From RGIG5579 sp045541915 (GTDB taxonomy: Bacteria > Bacillota > Clostridia > Oscillospirales > SIG627): DNA of 13,924 nucleotides. A program made the position numbers and the translations under genes. Position 1 is the stretch's first letter. Each line of letters begins with the position of its first letter. The DNA is taken from NCBI GenBank assembly GCA_045541915.1, contig JAZQJZ010000004.1:1-13924 (forward strand), in the 5' to 3' direction. Of the stretch, positions 7,162-13,592 are shown in pieces. The notes under the pieces were generated by a model, which made no database searches, was not told the origin of the DNA, and saw only the letters and a list, made by a program, of their open reading frames with translations.

Positions 7162-7923
7162 ATGGAAAAAGTAGTTGCAATCATTCAGGCGCACATGTCT
7201 TCTTCCCGACTTCCCGGAAAAGTAATGCTGGATCTTTGCGGTGAACCGGTTTTGTACCGTATGATCGAACGGTTGCGCCTTTGCAAAAATCTGGATCGGA
7301 TCGTGGTGGCAACCTCTAAAATGGAGTGCGACGATGTTCTCATCGAAGCTTGCGAAAAGTGGGGTGTTTCCACCTTCCGCGGAAGCAACAACGATGTACT
7401 GAATCGCTTTTGGGGAACCACGCAGGCATATCCCGCTGAGGCGTACGTTCGCTTGACCTCCGACTGCCCTGCCATTGATCCCTTTGCTCTGGATGAATTG
7501 ATCCAGTTTTTCTGGGACAATACCTCGCGCTATGTGGCGGTGGAACCCAAAACTCACATCGGCGGGTGTCTTTCCTTTGAAATGTTTACGGCAGAGCTGA
7601 TGAAGGAAAACTACGAAAATGCAACGGAAGGCTACGAGCACGAGCATGTTACCCCTTATATGTATACCAAGCAGCCCTCTGTTCTTCGCAAGTCATATCG
7701 ATACAACGGCGAAAATTACGGGGTGAGTCTGGATACACCCGAGGATTATGAAATTATCACCAGTATTTTCAAGGCACTGTACGATCCGAAAAAGCCCTTT
7801 ACCACCGATGATGTGATCGACTATCTGGATCGGCATCCCGAAATCAAAGAGCTCAACCAAGACGTTGTTAGAAAGCACTTTACCGAGTGCAGCTACGATA
7901 GCTTTGACGACAAGGAAGCATAA
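7162..7923 (+). CDS. spsF: SpsF-type cytidylyltransferase (CMP-sugar synthetase family)
   Basis: A 253-residue protein of the SpsF / CMP-acylneuraminate cytidylyltransferase family. The N-terminal nucleotide-binding loop reads IIQAHMSSSRLPGKVM (7-22), close to the family's QARMGSSRLPGK, with Arg16 and Lys20 conserved. LTSDCPAIDP at 98-107 is the second hallmark, with Asp101 as the likely metal ligand; Ser replaces the more usual Gly in LTGDCP. Members activate sugars, often 2-keto-3-deoxy acids, with CTP for cell-surface or spore-coat glycans. The start at 7162 is supported by GAGAGG five bases upstream and by the promoter at 7067-7095. The gene is expressed alone and converges on the oxidoreductase/aldolase operon. 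Together with the GT52-like domain encoded at 1651-4323, it suggests a complete CMP-sugar route, but the exact sugar is unknown. Confidence 0.85.
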   Translation: MEKVVAIIQAHMSSSRLPGKVMLDLCGEPVLYRMIERLRLCKNLDRIVVATSKMECDDVLIEACEKWGVSTFRGSNNDVLNRFWGTTQAYPAEAYVRLTSDCPAIDPFALDELIQFFWDNTSRYVAVEPKTHIGGCLSFEMFTAELMKENYENATEGYEHEHVTPYMYTKQPSVLRKSYRYNGENYGVSLDTPEDYEIITSIFKALYDPKKPFTTDDVIDYLDRHPEIKELNQDVVRKHFTECSYDSFDDKEA

Positions 7924-8005
7924 TGATTTCATCTCTCTTGCAGATTTCATAGAAAATATCCGAGAAAACCGGTTTCACGGAGATCCGGGCTAAAACCAAC
8001 GCTAT

Positions 8006-8041
8006 AAAAAAGCCATTCGCAAACATTTGCGAATGGCTTTT
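8006..8041. terminator. Bidirectional terminator between spsF and the Gfo/Idh gene
   Basis: A 15-base perfect stem (8008-8022 with 8027-8041) closes a 4-base loop. A-run on the left and T-rich sequence on the right let it serve both convergent transcripts. Confidence 0.92.
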
Positions 8042-8059
8042 CTTTTTTTCAGTCTATGA

Positions 8060-9025
8060 TCAGTCCACCTTGATCTCATCCAAAAAGACTTCTCTGCCGC
8101 CTTCTTCCCGGCTACGAAGACCGCCGATGACAAGTTTCATCAATTCAACCGTTTCCTCGAAGGGGAAAGGTTCTTCACCGGTGCGAAGCCAATGAACGAA
8201 CAGATCCAGCTGCTTTTTGAATGCATAGTAAGAATCACCGCCGGTCAGATAGCGAGACTCCTTGGTGCCCAAAACGGTCATACCGGCACCGGCCATACCG
8301 ATACCCTGAATGATATTTACATTGGCACCGTTTTTGTGCTTAATATGAACGACGGTTCTCTCATAGGTACCAGTGTTACGCACAGAAAGAAATCCCTGAC
8401 CCAAAAGGGGATACATGGCTTCCAAGGCGTGGATTCCGTAAGTTTCGTACTTTTTTGGCATGGGAGAGAGAATATAGCAAATATCGCCCAATTCATAATG
8501 ATTCTCATAATAAGGCTCATAGGTTTTGGTATAGCGCATACAAGAGCAGGAAATGAACTTGGCACCCTCTTTGCGCCATTTCAAAAAGGTTCTTAAATCC
8601 TCTTCCTTATTGACCAAGGGCTTGTCAATGAACATGGGAATGCCAGCCTCAATAAAGGGACGGCAGCGCTCCACGTGTTCATCCCCCACGTCAGTTGCCA
8701 CAATGACAGCATCCACATTGCCGATCATTTCAGTGGGATCATCATACACCTGGGGAATGAGGGCGGCTCTTGCCATATGCTCTGCCTCTTCCCGCTCCGC
8801 ATAACCGGTGCAGCAAATGCAAGTAATCTTTGCCCCGGGGATTCCCAAGGTGTGAGGAGGCTGCTTCTCCAAATAGCGAGGGATCACCGGGAAACCGCAG
8901 GTTTCCATTTCTTCGGGATTGTATCCGTTGAACATAGCACTCCAGGAATAAGGATGACCGTTGCCTTCGGTCATACCCAGAATACCAATTCGAAGTTCTT
9001 TATCACCAAGAGGAAAATTCATCAT
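8060..9025 (-). CDS. Gfo/Idh/MocA-family oxidoreductase
   Basis: A 321-residue NAD(P)-dependent sugar oxidoreductase. The N-terminal Rossmann fold begins RIGILGMTEGNGHPYSWSA (12-30). This is a variant of the usual GxGxxG loop followed by an insertion of about 40 residues before strand 2. IDKP at 133-136 gives the family's catalytic Lys135, and YGIHALEAMYP (196-206) supplies the conserved His199. The family oxidises or reduces sugars, sugar acids and nucleotide sugars. It is the last gene of a four-gene operon, 20 bases after the aldo/keto reductase gene. AAGGAG precedes two adjacent ATG codons (9025 and 9022), and either could be used. I recall the GNGHPYSWSA-type N terminus from oxidoreductases in surface-polysaccharide loci, but this is from memory and not checked. 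Confidence 0.85.
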   Translation of the reverse strand: MMNFPLGDKELRIGILGMTEGNGHPYSWSAMFNGYNPEEMETCGFPVIPRYLEKQPPHTLGIPGAKITCICCTGYAEREEAEHMARAALIPQVYDDPTEMIGNVDAVIVATDVGDEHVERCRPFIEAGIPMFIDKPLVNKEEDLRTFLKWRKEGAKFISCSCMRYTKTYEPYYENHYELGDICYILSPMPKKYETYGIHALEAMYPLLGQGFLSVRNTGTYERTVVHIKHKNGANVNIIQGIGMAGAGMTVLGTKESRYLTGGDSYYAFKKQLDLFVHWLRTGEEPFPFEETVELMKLVIGGLRSREEGGREVFLDEIKVD

Positions 9026-9045
9026 TTGATCTCCTTTTTTGTTTT

Positions 9046-9993
9046 TTAGGCGTTTTGGGGTTTCGGACGAGTCAGAACCTTCATAATTTCAGGAATATCC
9101 ACTTCGCTGAATTCCTGCTCCAAACGGGACAGAAGCGCGCCGGACAGGATGGGCGCATCAAAATAAGAAATGTTTTCCTTTACCTGGTCGGCGGTATCGG
9201 CACCCAGAACCAGGCTGGTAATGCCGGCGGTATCGCGCATAAAGGCGATGGCAAGCTGAGCGACAGTCATCCCCTCTGCGGCGGCAATTTCACGCAAAAG
9301 GCGGATCTTGGGAACCGCGTGCTCCACCAGAATGGGATCATCCACTTGATCAGGATCCAGGAAAAACAGACCCTGAAGGAACACACTGCGAACAAAAACA
9401 GTGTAATTTGCATCCTTTAATTTTCCGGTCATACCGGTAGAAATCAAGCGCTGATCGAAAATGCTCATGGGCACTTGAGTGGCACTGTACTGGGGATAGC
9501 GGAGCATTTCTTCAATGTCCTCTTTGGTATAAATGGAAACACCCACCTGATCTGTATAACCCATTTTCCGGATTTTTTCCATTGCAGTGGCAATTTCATT
9601 GCCATAGCGATACATATCATTCACGGAATGCAACAAAACCGTATTGACCTTCTTGACGCCCAAGCGTTGAAGAGATCCTTCGATAGATCCGATCACGTGC
9701 TTTTCAATGCTGATGCCATCCTCATCCCGGGACAGCGGAATTTTAGTGGTAATATAAGGGGTTTCCCCTTCCCAGGTCTTCAAAAATGCGCCGATCACCT
9801 CTTCGGAATCACCGTATGCTCTGGCGGTATCCAAAGAAGTCACTCCGTTTTCAAAAGCGGCGCGGAGCATGGAAAAGCTTTTTTCCTGATCGGGTTTTCC
9901 GTCCATATTGGCAATGCCGTAATTCATACCAAGCTGAACAGTGCCAATGGTCATAGCCGAGAGTTTCTGATTTCCTACTATAATATTTTTCAT
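9046..9993 (-). CDS. Aldo/keto reductase
   Basis: A 315-residue TIM-barrel reductase with the complete AKR tetrad: Asp55 and Tyr60 in LDTARAYGDSE, Lys84 in ITTKIP and His122 in VLLHSVND. AKR enzymes reduce aldehydes or ketones, or oxidise alcohols, with NADPH/NADH. The N-terminal GTVQLGMNYGIANMDGKP segment is of the type often found in glycan loci near cytidylyltransferases (recalled, not searched). The start is ATG 9993, four bases after the stop of the aldolase gene, with GAGGA eight bases upstream inside that gene. The longer frame reaching 10125 only overlaps the aldolase gene. The tight spacing implies translational coupling with the aldolase. The substrate may be the aldehyde used or produced by the aldolase, or a keto-sugar intermediate. 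Confidence 0.88.
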   Translation of the reverse strand: MKNIIVGNQKLSAMTIGTVQLGMNYGIANMDGKPDQEKSFSMLRAAFENGVTSLDTARAYGDSEEVIGAFLKTWEGETPYITTKIPLSRDEDGISIEKHVIGSIEGSLQRLGVKKVNTVLLHSVNDMYRYGNEIATAMEKIRKMGYTDQVGVSIYTKEDIEEMLRYPQYSATQVPMSIFDQRLISTGMTGKLKDANYTVFVRSVFLQGLFFLDPDQVDDPILVEHAVPKIRLLREIAAAEGMTVAQLAIAFMRDTAGITSLVLGADTADQVKENISYFDAPILSGALLSRLEQEFSEVDIPEIMKVLTRPKPQNA

Positions 9994-9997
9994 CTTC

Positions 9998-10789
9998 TCA
10001 TTCCTCAATCTTTGCAATGCTTCTTCCTCTGACCTTTTCTGCCAGGTCACCGAAATACTGATACAGGGCCACCACATCAGCACCGGTGCTAATGAAGGTA
10101 TATCCCATTTCCACAAGGGCATCAAAATTACCAGCTCCGCCTACCGTACCGGCAAATTTTCCGTGCTTACGCGCGGTCTTTGCCACCAAGCGGCGCACTC
10201 TGTCCACCTCAGGATTTTTACCGGTAGGATCGCCGATTCCCTGGCTGAAATCCGCCGGGCCAAAAAAGATCATATCAATGCCGGGGGTTGCACAGATCTC
10301 CTCCAATTCCGCCAAGGGTTCCGGATCTTCAATCTGAACAATGGTAAATCTTTCTTCGTTGGCTTCCTTGATGTAATCTGCGGCACTGACCATACAGTAT
10401 TTTCCGTCAGCATTGCCACCATCGATGGGGCGTCTTCCAATGGGATGAAATTTGGTGTAATACGCGATCTTTTTGGCTTCCTCCAGGCTCATCAGATGGG
10501 GAACCATAATGCCGGTGGAATCGGCTTCCAGCGGGCGGCAAATATCACTGTAGCAGCCCTTGGAAACACGGGTCAAAACGTCCACATCGTAGATCTTTGC
10601 GGTGCGAACCGTATCTTCCACGCAGGTCATACTGTTGGGAACGTGTTCCAGATCGATCCAGAGGCAGTCAAATCCGCTCATTGCGGCAATTTCTGCCGCT
10701 CTGGGATCCGAAAGGTTTAATTTGGTGCAAGTGGCAACCTTGCCCTCTCTCATTTTCCGCAAAACGCGGCTTTTTCTCATATGAAGCAT
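9998..10789 (-). CDS. HpcH/HpaI-family class II pyruvate aldolase
   Basis: A 263-residue protein of typical family length. The catalytic and metal-binding residues known from HpcH/HpaI are all in place: His49 (IDLEHV), Arg74 (LTRVS), Gln152 and Glu154 (VQIED) and Asp180 (FFGPADFS). This supports an active divalent-metal aldolase that joins pyruvate to, or releases it from, an aldehyde, giving 4-hydroxy-2-keto acids such as 2-keto-3-deoxy sugar acids. It is the second gene of the operon, 26 bases after the SDR gene and 4 bases before the reductase gene. The start at 10789 has AAGGAG six bases upstream; an alternative in-frame ATG lies at 10780. Direction of reaction and the aldehyde partner cannot be read from sequence. 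Synthesis of a CMP-activatable ulosonic acid and catabolism of rhamnonate/fuconate-type acids are the two main options. Confidence 0.88.
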   Translation of the reverse strand: MLHMRKSRVLRKMREGKVATCTKLNLSDPRAAEIAAMSGFDCLWIDLEHVPNSMTCVEDTVRTAKIYDVDVLTRVSKGCYSDICRPLEADSTGIMVPHLMSLEEAKKIAYYTKFHPIGRRPIDGGNADGKYCMVSAADYIKEANEERFTIVQIEDPEPLAELEEICATPGIDMIFFGPADFSQGIGDPTGKNPEVDRVRRLVAKTARKHGKFAGTVGGAGNFDALVEMGYTFISTGADVVALYQYFGDLAEKVRGRSIAKIEE

Positions 10790-10815
10790 TGGAATCTCCT
10801 TATTCTTTATTTGGC

Positions 10816-11610
10816 TTATTTAGCAGAATAACCGCCGTCTACCGGGATTACCGTGCCGGTGGTGTAAAGGGAAGCATCAGAAGCAAGGTAAACAATGATG
10901 CCTTTGATATCATCATTGTTTGCCATACGATGGATCATACAGGCCTTGGAGTATGCCTTCACAAAGGCCGGATGCTGGTTGTTGAAAAGGCCACCCAGAG
11001 ACAGACAGTTACAACGGACGTTAAAGCCACCGTAATACGCTGCCAGAAAACGGGTGAACTGATGCATACCGCCCTTGTGGTAGAAGTAGTCAGCACCGCC
11101 CCAGCCGCCCATGGTGCCTTCGGTGTCTTCATAAAGGGCTTGGTTGGGTCCCAGGTCTCCCATATAAGAACCAATGTTGATAATGGAACCGGATCCTTGT
11201 TTTTCCATGATCTGGCCAAAAGTACGGGTTACTACAAAAAAGCCTCTTCCATTGATGTCAAGGCTCTTGGCAAAGCCATCGGAATCGCCAAAGAAGCCAC
11301 CGGTAAAGCAACCGCGAAGAACCGAGTTGTTCACCAGAACATCCAGTCTTCCATAGCGCTCCAAAATGCGATCCTTCAAAGCCACAATAGACTTCTCGTC
11401 TGACTGATCAAATATTTCCCCGTGCACATCCAGTCCCTTTTCCCGAAGCTGGGCTGCATAGGTTTCATTCTTTTCCAGGCTTCTGGAGGCGGTGATGACA
11501 GTGGCGCCTGCTTCTGCCAGAGCCTCCGTGATCTGACTACCGTAAAGACCGTAGCCGCCAGTGACCAGAGCAACCTTTCCCTTGAGGGAAAACATCTCCA
11601 TTACATTCAT
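10816..11610 (-). CDS. Short-chain dehydrogenase/reductase (SDR)
   Basis: A 264-residue classical SDR. The cofactor motif TGGYGLYG is at 17-24, NNS (94-96) replaces the usual NNAG, and the catalytic set appears as Asn120, Ser148, Tyr175 and Lys179 (YxxxK). The C terminus reads TGTVIPVDGGYS, as usual for the family. ALVTGG after MFSLKGK resembles gluconate-5-dehydrogenase-like enzymes. The segment at about 150-172, before the catalytic Tyr, is longer than in most SDRs and rich in Gly and acidic residues, perhaps shaping an unusual sugar pocket. It is the first gene of the operon. AAAGGAG lies eight bases before the ATG. Likely role: NAD(P)-dependent oxidation or reduction of a sugar or keto-acid that feeds or follows the aldolase. 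Confidence 0.88.
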   Translation of the reverse strand: MNVMEMFSLKGKVALVTGGYGLYGSQITEALAEAGATVITASRSLEKNETYAAQLREKGLDVHGEIFDQSDEKSIVALKDRILERYGRLDVLVNNSVLRGCFTGGFFGDSDGFAKSLDINGRGFFVVTRTFGQIMEKQGSGSIINIGSYMGDLGPNQALYEDTEGTMGGWGGADYFYHKGGMHQFTRFLAAYYGGFNVRCNCLSLGGLFNNQHPAFVKAYSKACMIHRMANNDDIKGIIVYLASDASLYTTGTVIPVDGGYSAK

Positions 11611-11661
11611 TGTTTTTTCTCCTTTGATCTAACATAAAGGACTTTTCTCAGTTCCCTTTTC

Positions 11662-11691
11662 TTGACAAACAAAAGGAAATCGGGTTATACT
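11662..11691 (+). promoter_or_regulatory. Rightward promoter of the second AraC-type regulator gene
   Basis: TTGACA (11662-11667), an 18-base spacer, then TATACT (11686-11691). Transcription should start near 11698, giving a leader of roughly 105 bases. It points straight at the leftward operon promoter. Confidence 0.72.
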
Positions 11692-11707
11692 GATTTTGTC
11701 CAAATTC
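11692..11707. promoter_or_regulatory. Near-palindrome between the two facing promoters
   Basis: GATTTTGTCCAAATTC is a 16-base dyad with six of eight pairs matching. It fills the gap between the two -10 elements and covers both predicted start sites. It is well placed as an operator that could shut both promoters, but the dyad is imperfect. Confidence 0.3.
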
Positions 11708-11737
11708 ATTGTAGCACTTTTGTTTTTTCCGTGTCAA
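11708..11737 (-). promoter_or_regulatory. Leftward promoter of the SDR-aldolase-AKR-Gfo/Idh operon
   Basis: On the minus strand: TTGACA (11737-11732), an 18-base spacer, then TACAAT (11713-11708), with TG one base before the -10 (extended form). Transcription should start near 11701, leaving a leader of about 90 bases before the SDR gene. Confidence 0.75.
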
Positions 11738-11744
11738 TCCTTTT

Positions 11745-11777
11745 ATGGAACCACTTTTTAAAATCGGTTCCTCTTTT
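11745..11777 (+). promoter_or_regulatory. Possible leader hairpin/attenuator before the second AraC-type gene
   Basis: GGAACC and GGTTCC form a 6-base stem around a 13-base A/T-rich loop and are followed by TCTTTTTC. It lies within the leader between the predicted transcription start and the ribosome binding site. The stem is short, so termination here would be weak. Confidence 0.22.
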
Positions 11778-11803
11778 TCAAGTTTTAAGGAGGTGAAAGG
11801 TCC

Positions 11804-12658
11804 GTGCCCTATGTTTTTTCCACAACCATTGACGGCGTCAATCTCCACATTCGGATGAATCCCAATCCCCTTTACCGGGAAACCCTTTTGAACGAGAGGC
11901 CTCACAAGCACTTCTATATTGAATTTCACTATGTATACCAGGGGGAAGAAGTCCTGTTATTCCATAAAGAAAAAAAGGAAGTGCACCTGACCGCCCGACA
12001 GATCGCGCTGATCCCTTGCCAGGTGTATCATTGTGCCAAGACCGATCAAAGTAGAAATGTGACTCGGTTTTGCTTTAATTTCAGCATAGAAGCAGAGGAC
12101 GGGAAGGACAATGCCATCTACCAGATCTTCCAAAACATCAAAGAAGTGACGGTATTTGAAAGCGATTTTATCAGCTCTACTCTCAATCGCTACCGCAAAA
12201 TCGTGGCAGATGAAAAGGATCCCATGCAGGAGACCCGCGGCGGCCTTTTGCTTTTGGATGTAATTCTGGAGATCTTCCGAACCCTTTCCGAGGGGATGAA
12301 TTTCCCGGTCCATTCTCAAAACAAGGTCCGCCAAAAATGGCTGATCGAAGAACACATCTGGAGCCGTTTTTACACCTCGGAGGGGCTGGAGGGCCTTGCC
12401 AAAAAGCTATACTTAAGCCCCAGACAGACCCGAAAGCTGGTGAAGCAATTTTATGGGGAAGATTATAAAACTTTGATTGTAAGACAGCGAATGGAAACGG
12501 CAGAATTGCTATTACAGTCCCGGGATCTTGCCCTGGAGGAGATTGCGGAAAAGGTGGGCTACCGTTCTTATTCCGGTTTTCACTTGGCCTTTGTTCGTAC
12601 CTTTCAGATTACCCCGGGGGAATACCGGGAAAATTTGCGAAAAAAGTCCCGAACATAA
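11804..12658 (+). CDS. AraC-family transcription regulator with N-terminal cupin-type sensing domain
   Basis: A 284-residue protein of the standard AraC/XylS layout. Residues about 30-90 (RPHKHFYIEFHYVYQGE, then ARQIALIPCQVYHCA) look like the cupin-type ligand-binding domain. About residues 183-280 form the two helix-turn-helix units and end with VGYRSYSGFHLAFVRTFQITPGEYR. Such proteins commonly sense a sugar or sugar acid. The start is a GTG at 11804 preceded by AAGGAGGTGA, which pairs fully with the 16S tail. It is divergent from the SDR-aldolase-AKR-Gfo/Idh operon with facing promoters, so that operon is the most likely target. A perfect terminator follows. Confidence 0.88.
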   Translation: MPYVFSTTIDGVNLHIRMNPNPLYRETLLNERPHKHFYIEFHYVYQGEEVLLFHKEKKEVHLTARQIALIPCQVYHCAKTDQSRNVTRFCFNFSIEAEDGKDNAIYQIFQNIKEVTVFESDFISSTLNRYRKIVADEKDPMQETRGGLLLLDVILEIFRTLSEGMNFPVHSQNKVRQKWLIEEHIWSRFYTSEGLEGLAKKLYLSPRQTRKLVKQFYGEDYKTLIVRQRMETAELLLQSRDLALEEIAEKVGYRSYSGFHLAFVRTFQITPGEYRENLRKKSRT

Positions 12659-12661
12659 AAG

Positions 12662-12701
12662 GAACGCTCCCAAAAAAAATGGGAGCGTTCTTTGCTTTTT
12701 T
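12662..12701. terminator. Intrinsic terminator after the second AraC-type gene
   Basis: An 11-base perfect stem (12662-12672 with 12680-12690) closes an A7 loop, with a T-rich run after it. The left flank holds AAAA, so it could also stop the convergent rpe transcript. Confidence 0.9.
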
Positions 12702-12720
12702 GACTGTAAACGTACGTTTT

Positions 12721-13365
12721 TTATTTTAAAAATTCACGTACTGTCGCAGACACATCCTTGGCACCGAACACAGCAGAGCCTGCCACCAGAACATTGGCGC
12801 CGCGGGATTTAACAATGTGAGCGTTTTCCAGGTTGATACCGCCATCCACCTCCAGATCGATCTGACGGCCGGAGGCCTTTATGGCTGCATTCAATTTTTC
12901 CAGATTGGGCATCGCTTCCGGCATAAACTTCTGTCCGCCGAAACCAGGCTGAACGGTCATCACCAGGGCAAGCTCCAATTCATCCAGAAACGGAACCATC
13001 AGATTGGCATCGGTATAAGGCTTTACGCTCATACCGGCACGAATACCGTGAGAATGAATCTTTTCGATCACTTCCCGATGATTGTCGCAGGCTTCGTAAT
13101 GAAAGGTGATAATATCGGCACCGGCCTTGGCAAAATCATCAATATAACGGATGGGATCCTGAATCATCAGGTGAACGTCAAACACAATATCACACACTTT
13201 ACGGACAGAGGCGATCATACCCGGCCCGAGGGAAATATTGGGAACGAACATACCGTCCATGACATCCAGATGCAGGTACTGGGCACCGTTATCATACACT
13301 TTTTTAATTTCTTCTCCAAGGCAGGAAAAATCGGCTGCCAAAACGGAGGGCGCAAGCTTGATCAT
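12721..13365 (-). CDS. rpe: Ribulose-phosphate 3-epimerase
   Basis: A 214-residue TIM-barrel enzyme of normal length. It converts D-ribulose 5-phosphate to D-xylulose 5-phosphate in the pentose phosphate pathway. Family signatures are complete: SVLAADF near the N terminus, LHLDVMDGMFVPNISLG (31-47) with His32 and Asp34, DVHLM with His65, MTVQPGFGGQ (136-145) and EVDGGI with Asp174. His32, Asp34, His65 and Asp174 are the expected metal and acid-base residues. ATG 13365 is chosen because AGGAG lies eight bases upstream and the protein then begins MIKLAPSVL as in homologues; the longer frame from 13404 would run through the palindrome at 13399-13414. It has its own promoter and no operon partner in the window. 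Some RPE-like proteins act on allulose 6-phosphate, but the fit to Rpe is good. Confidence 0.94.
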   Translation of the reverse strand: MIKLAPSVLAADFSCLGEEIKKVYDNGAQYLHLDVMDGMFVPNISLGPGMIASVRKVCDIVFDVHLMIQDPIRYIDDFAKAGADIITFHYEACDNHREVIEKIHSHGIRAGMSVKPYTDANLMVPFLDELELALVMTVQPGFGGQKFMPEAMPNLEKLNAAIKASGRQIDLEVDGGINLENAHIVKSRGANVLVAGSAVFGAKDVSATVREFLK

Positions 13366-13398
13366 ATATAAAACTCCTGTTTTCTCATATTTCAGATT

Positions 13399-13414
13399 TG
13401 TCACCTGGGTGACA
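13399..13414. promoter_or_regulatory. Perfect palindrome downstream of the rpe promoter
   Basis: TGTCACC, a 2-base centre and GGTGACA form an exact 16-base inverted repeat. It starts a few bases downstream of the predicted rpe transcription start and precedes the ribosome binding site. An operator is the simplest explanation; a small leader hairpin is the alternative. The regulator is not identified. Confidence 0.5.
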
Positions 13415-13422
13415 CCGGAAAG

Positions 13423-13451
13423 ATTATATCATAAAATGAAAACGGGTGCAA
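13423..13451 (-). promoter_or_regulatory. Sigma-A promoter of rpe
   Basis: On the minus strand: TTGCAC (13451-13446), a 17-base spacer, then a perfect TATAAT (13428-13423) with TG one base upstream (extended -10). Transcription would start near 13416, about 50 bases before the ATG. Confidence 0.7.
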
Positions 13452-13561
13452 CACTTTTCCAAAAGACACCCCATCTTTTTTAAGATTCCGCCGCGCCCCG
13501 GAGACCGATGTAAAAAGCAAAGGACCCTTCCCCTCATTCTCCAACGGAACGGCGTTAAAAT

Positions 13562-13592
13562 AAAAAAGCGAGACGATTTGTCTCGCTTTTTT
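13562..13592 (-). terminator. Intrinsic terminator after the histidine phosphatase gene
   Basis: A 13-base perfect stem (13562-13574 with 13580-13592) closes a 5-base loop, with A-runs and T-runs at its base. It begins at the stop codon of the phosphatase gene and would release its transcript. Confidence 0.88.

Noticed and set aside
6145..7647. A 500-codon open frame on the minus strand
   Set aside because: It lies opposite two well-supported genes (AraC-type regulator and SpsF-type cytidylyltransferase), has no ribosome binding site and its translation shows no recognisable domain. It is a shadow of their codon bias.
7956..7984. Imperfect dyad around AAACCGGTTT after spsF
   Set aside because: It is loopless, has mismatched arms and no T-run, and the clear terminator for this gene lies at 8006-8041.
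9994..10125. N-terminal extension of the aldo/keto reductase frame
   Set aside because: It overlaps the 3' end of the aldolase gene, and the conserved AKR start with a ribosome binding site is at 9993.
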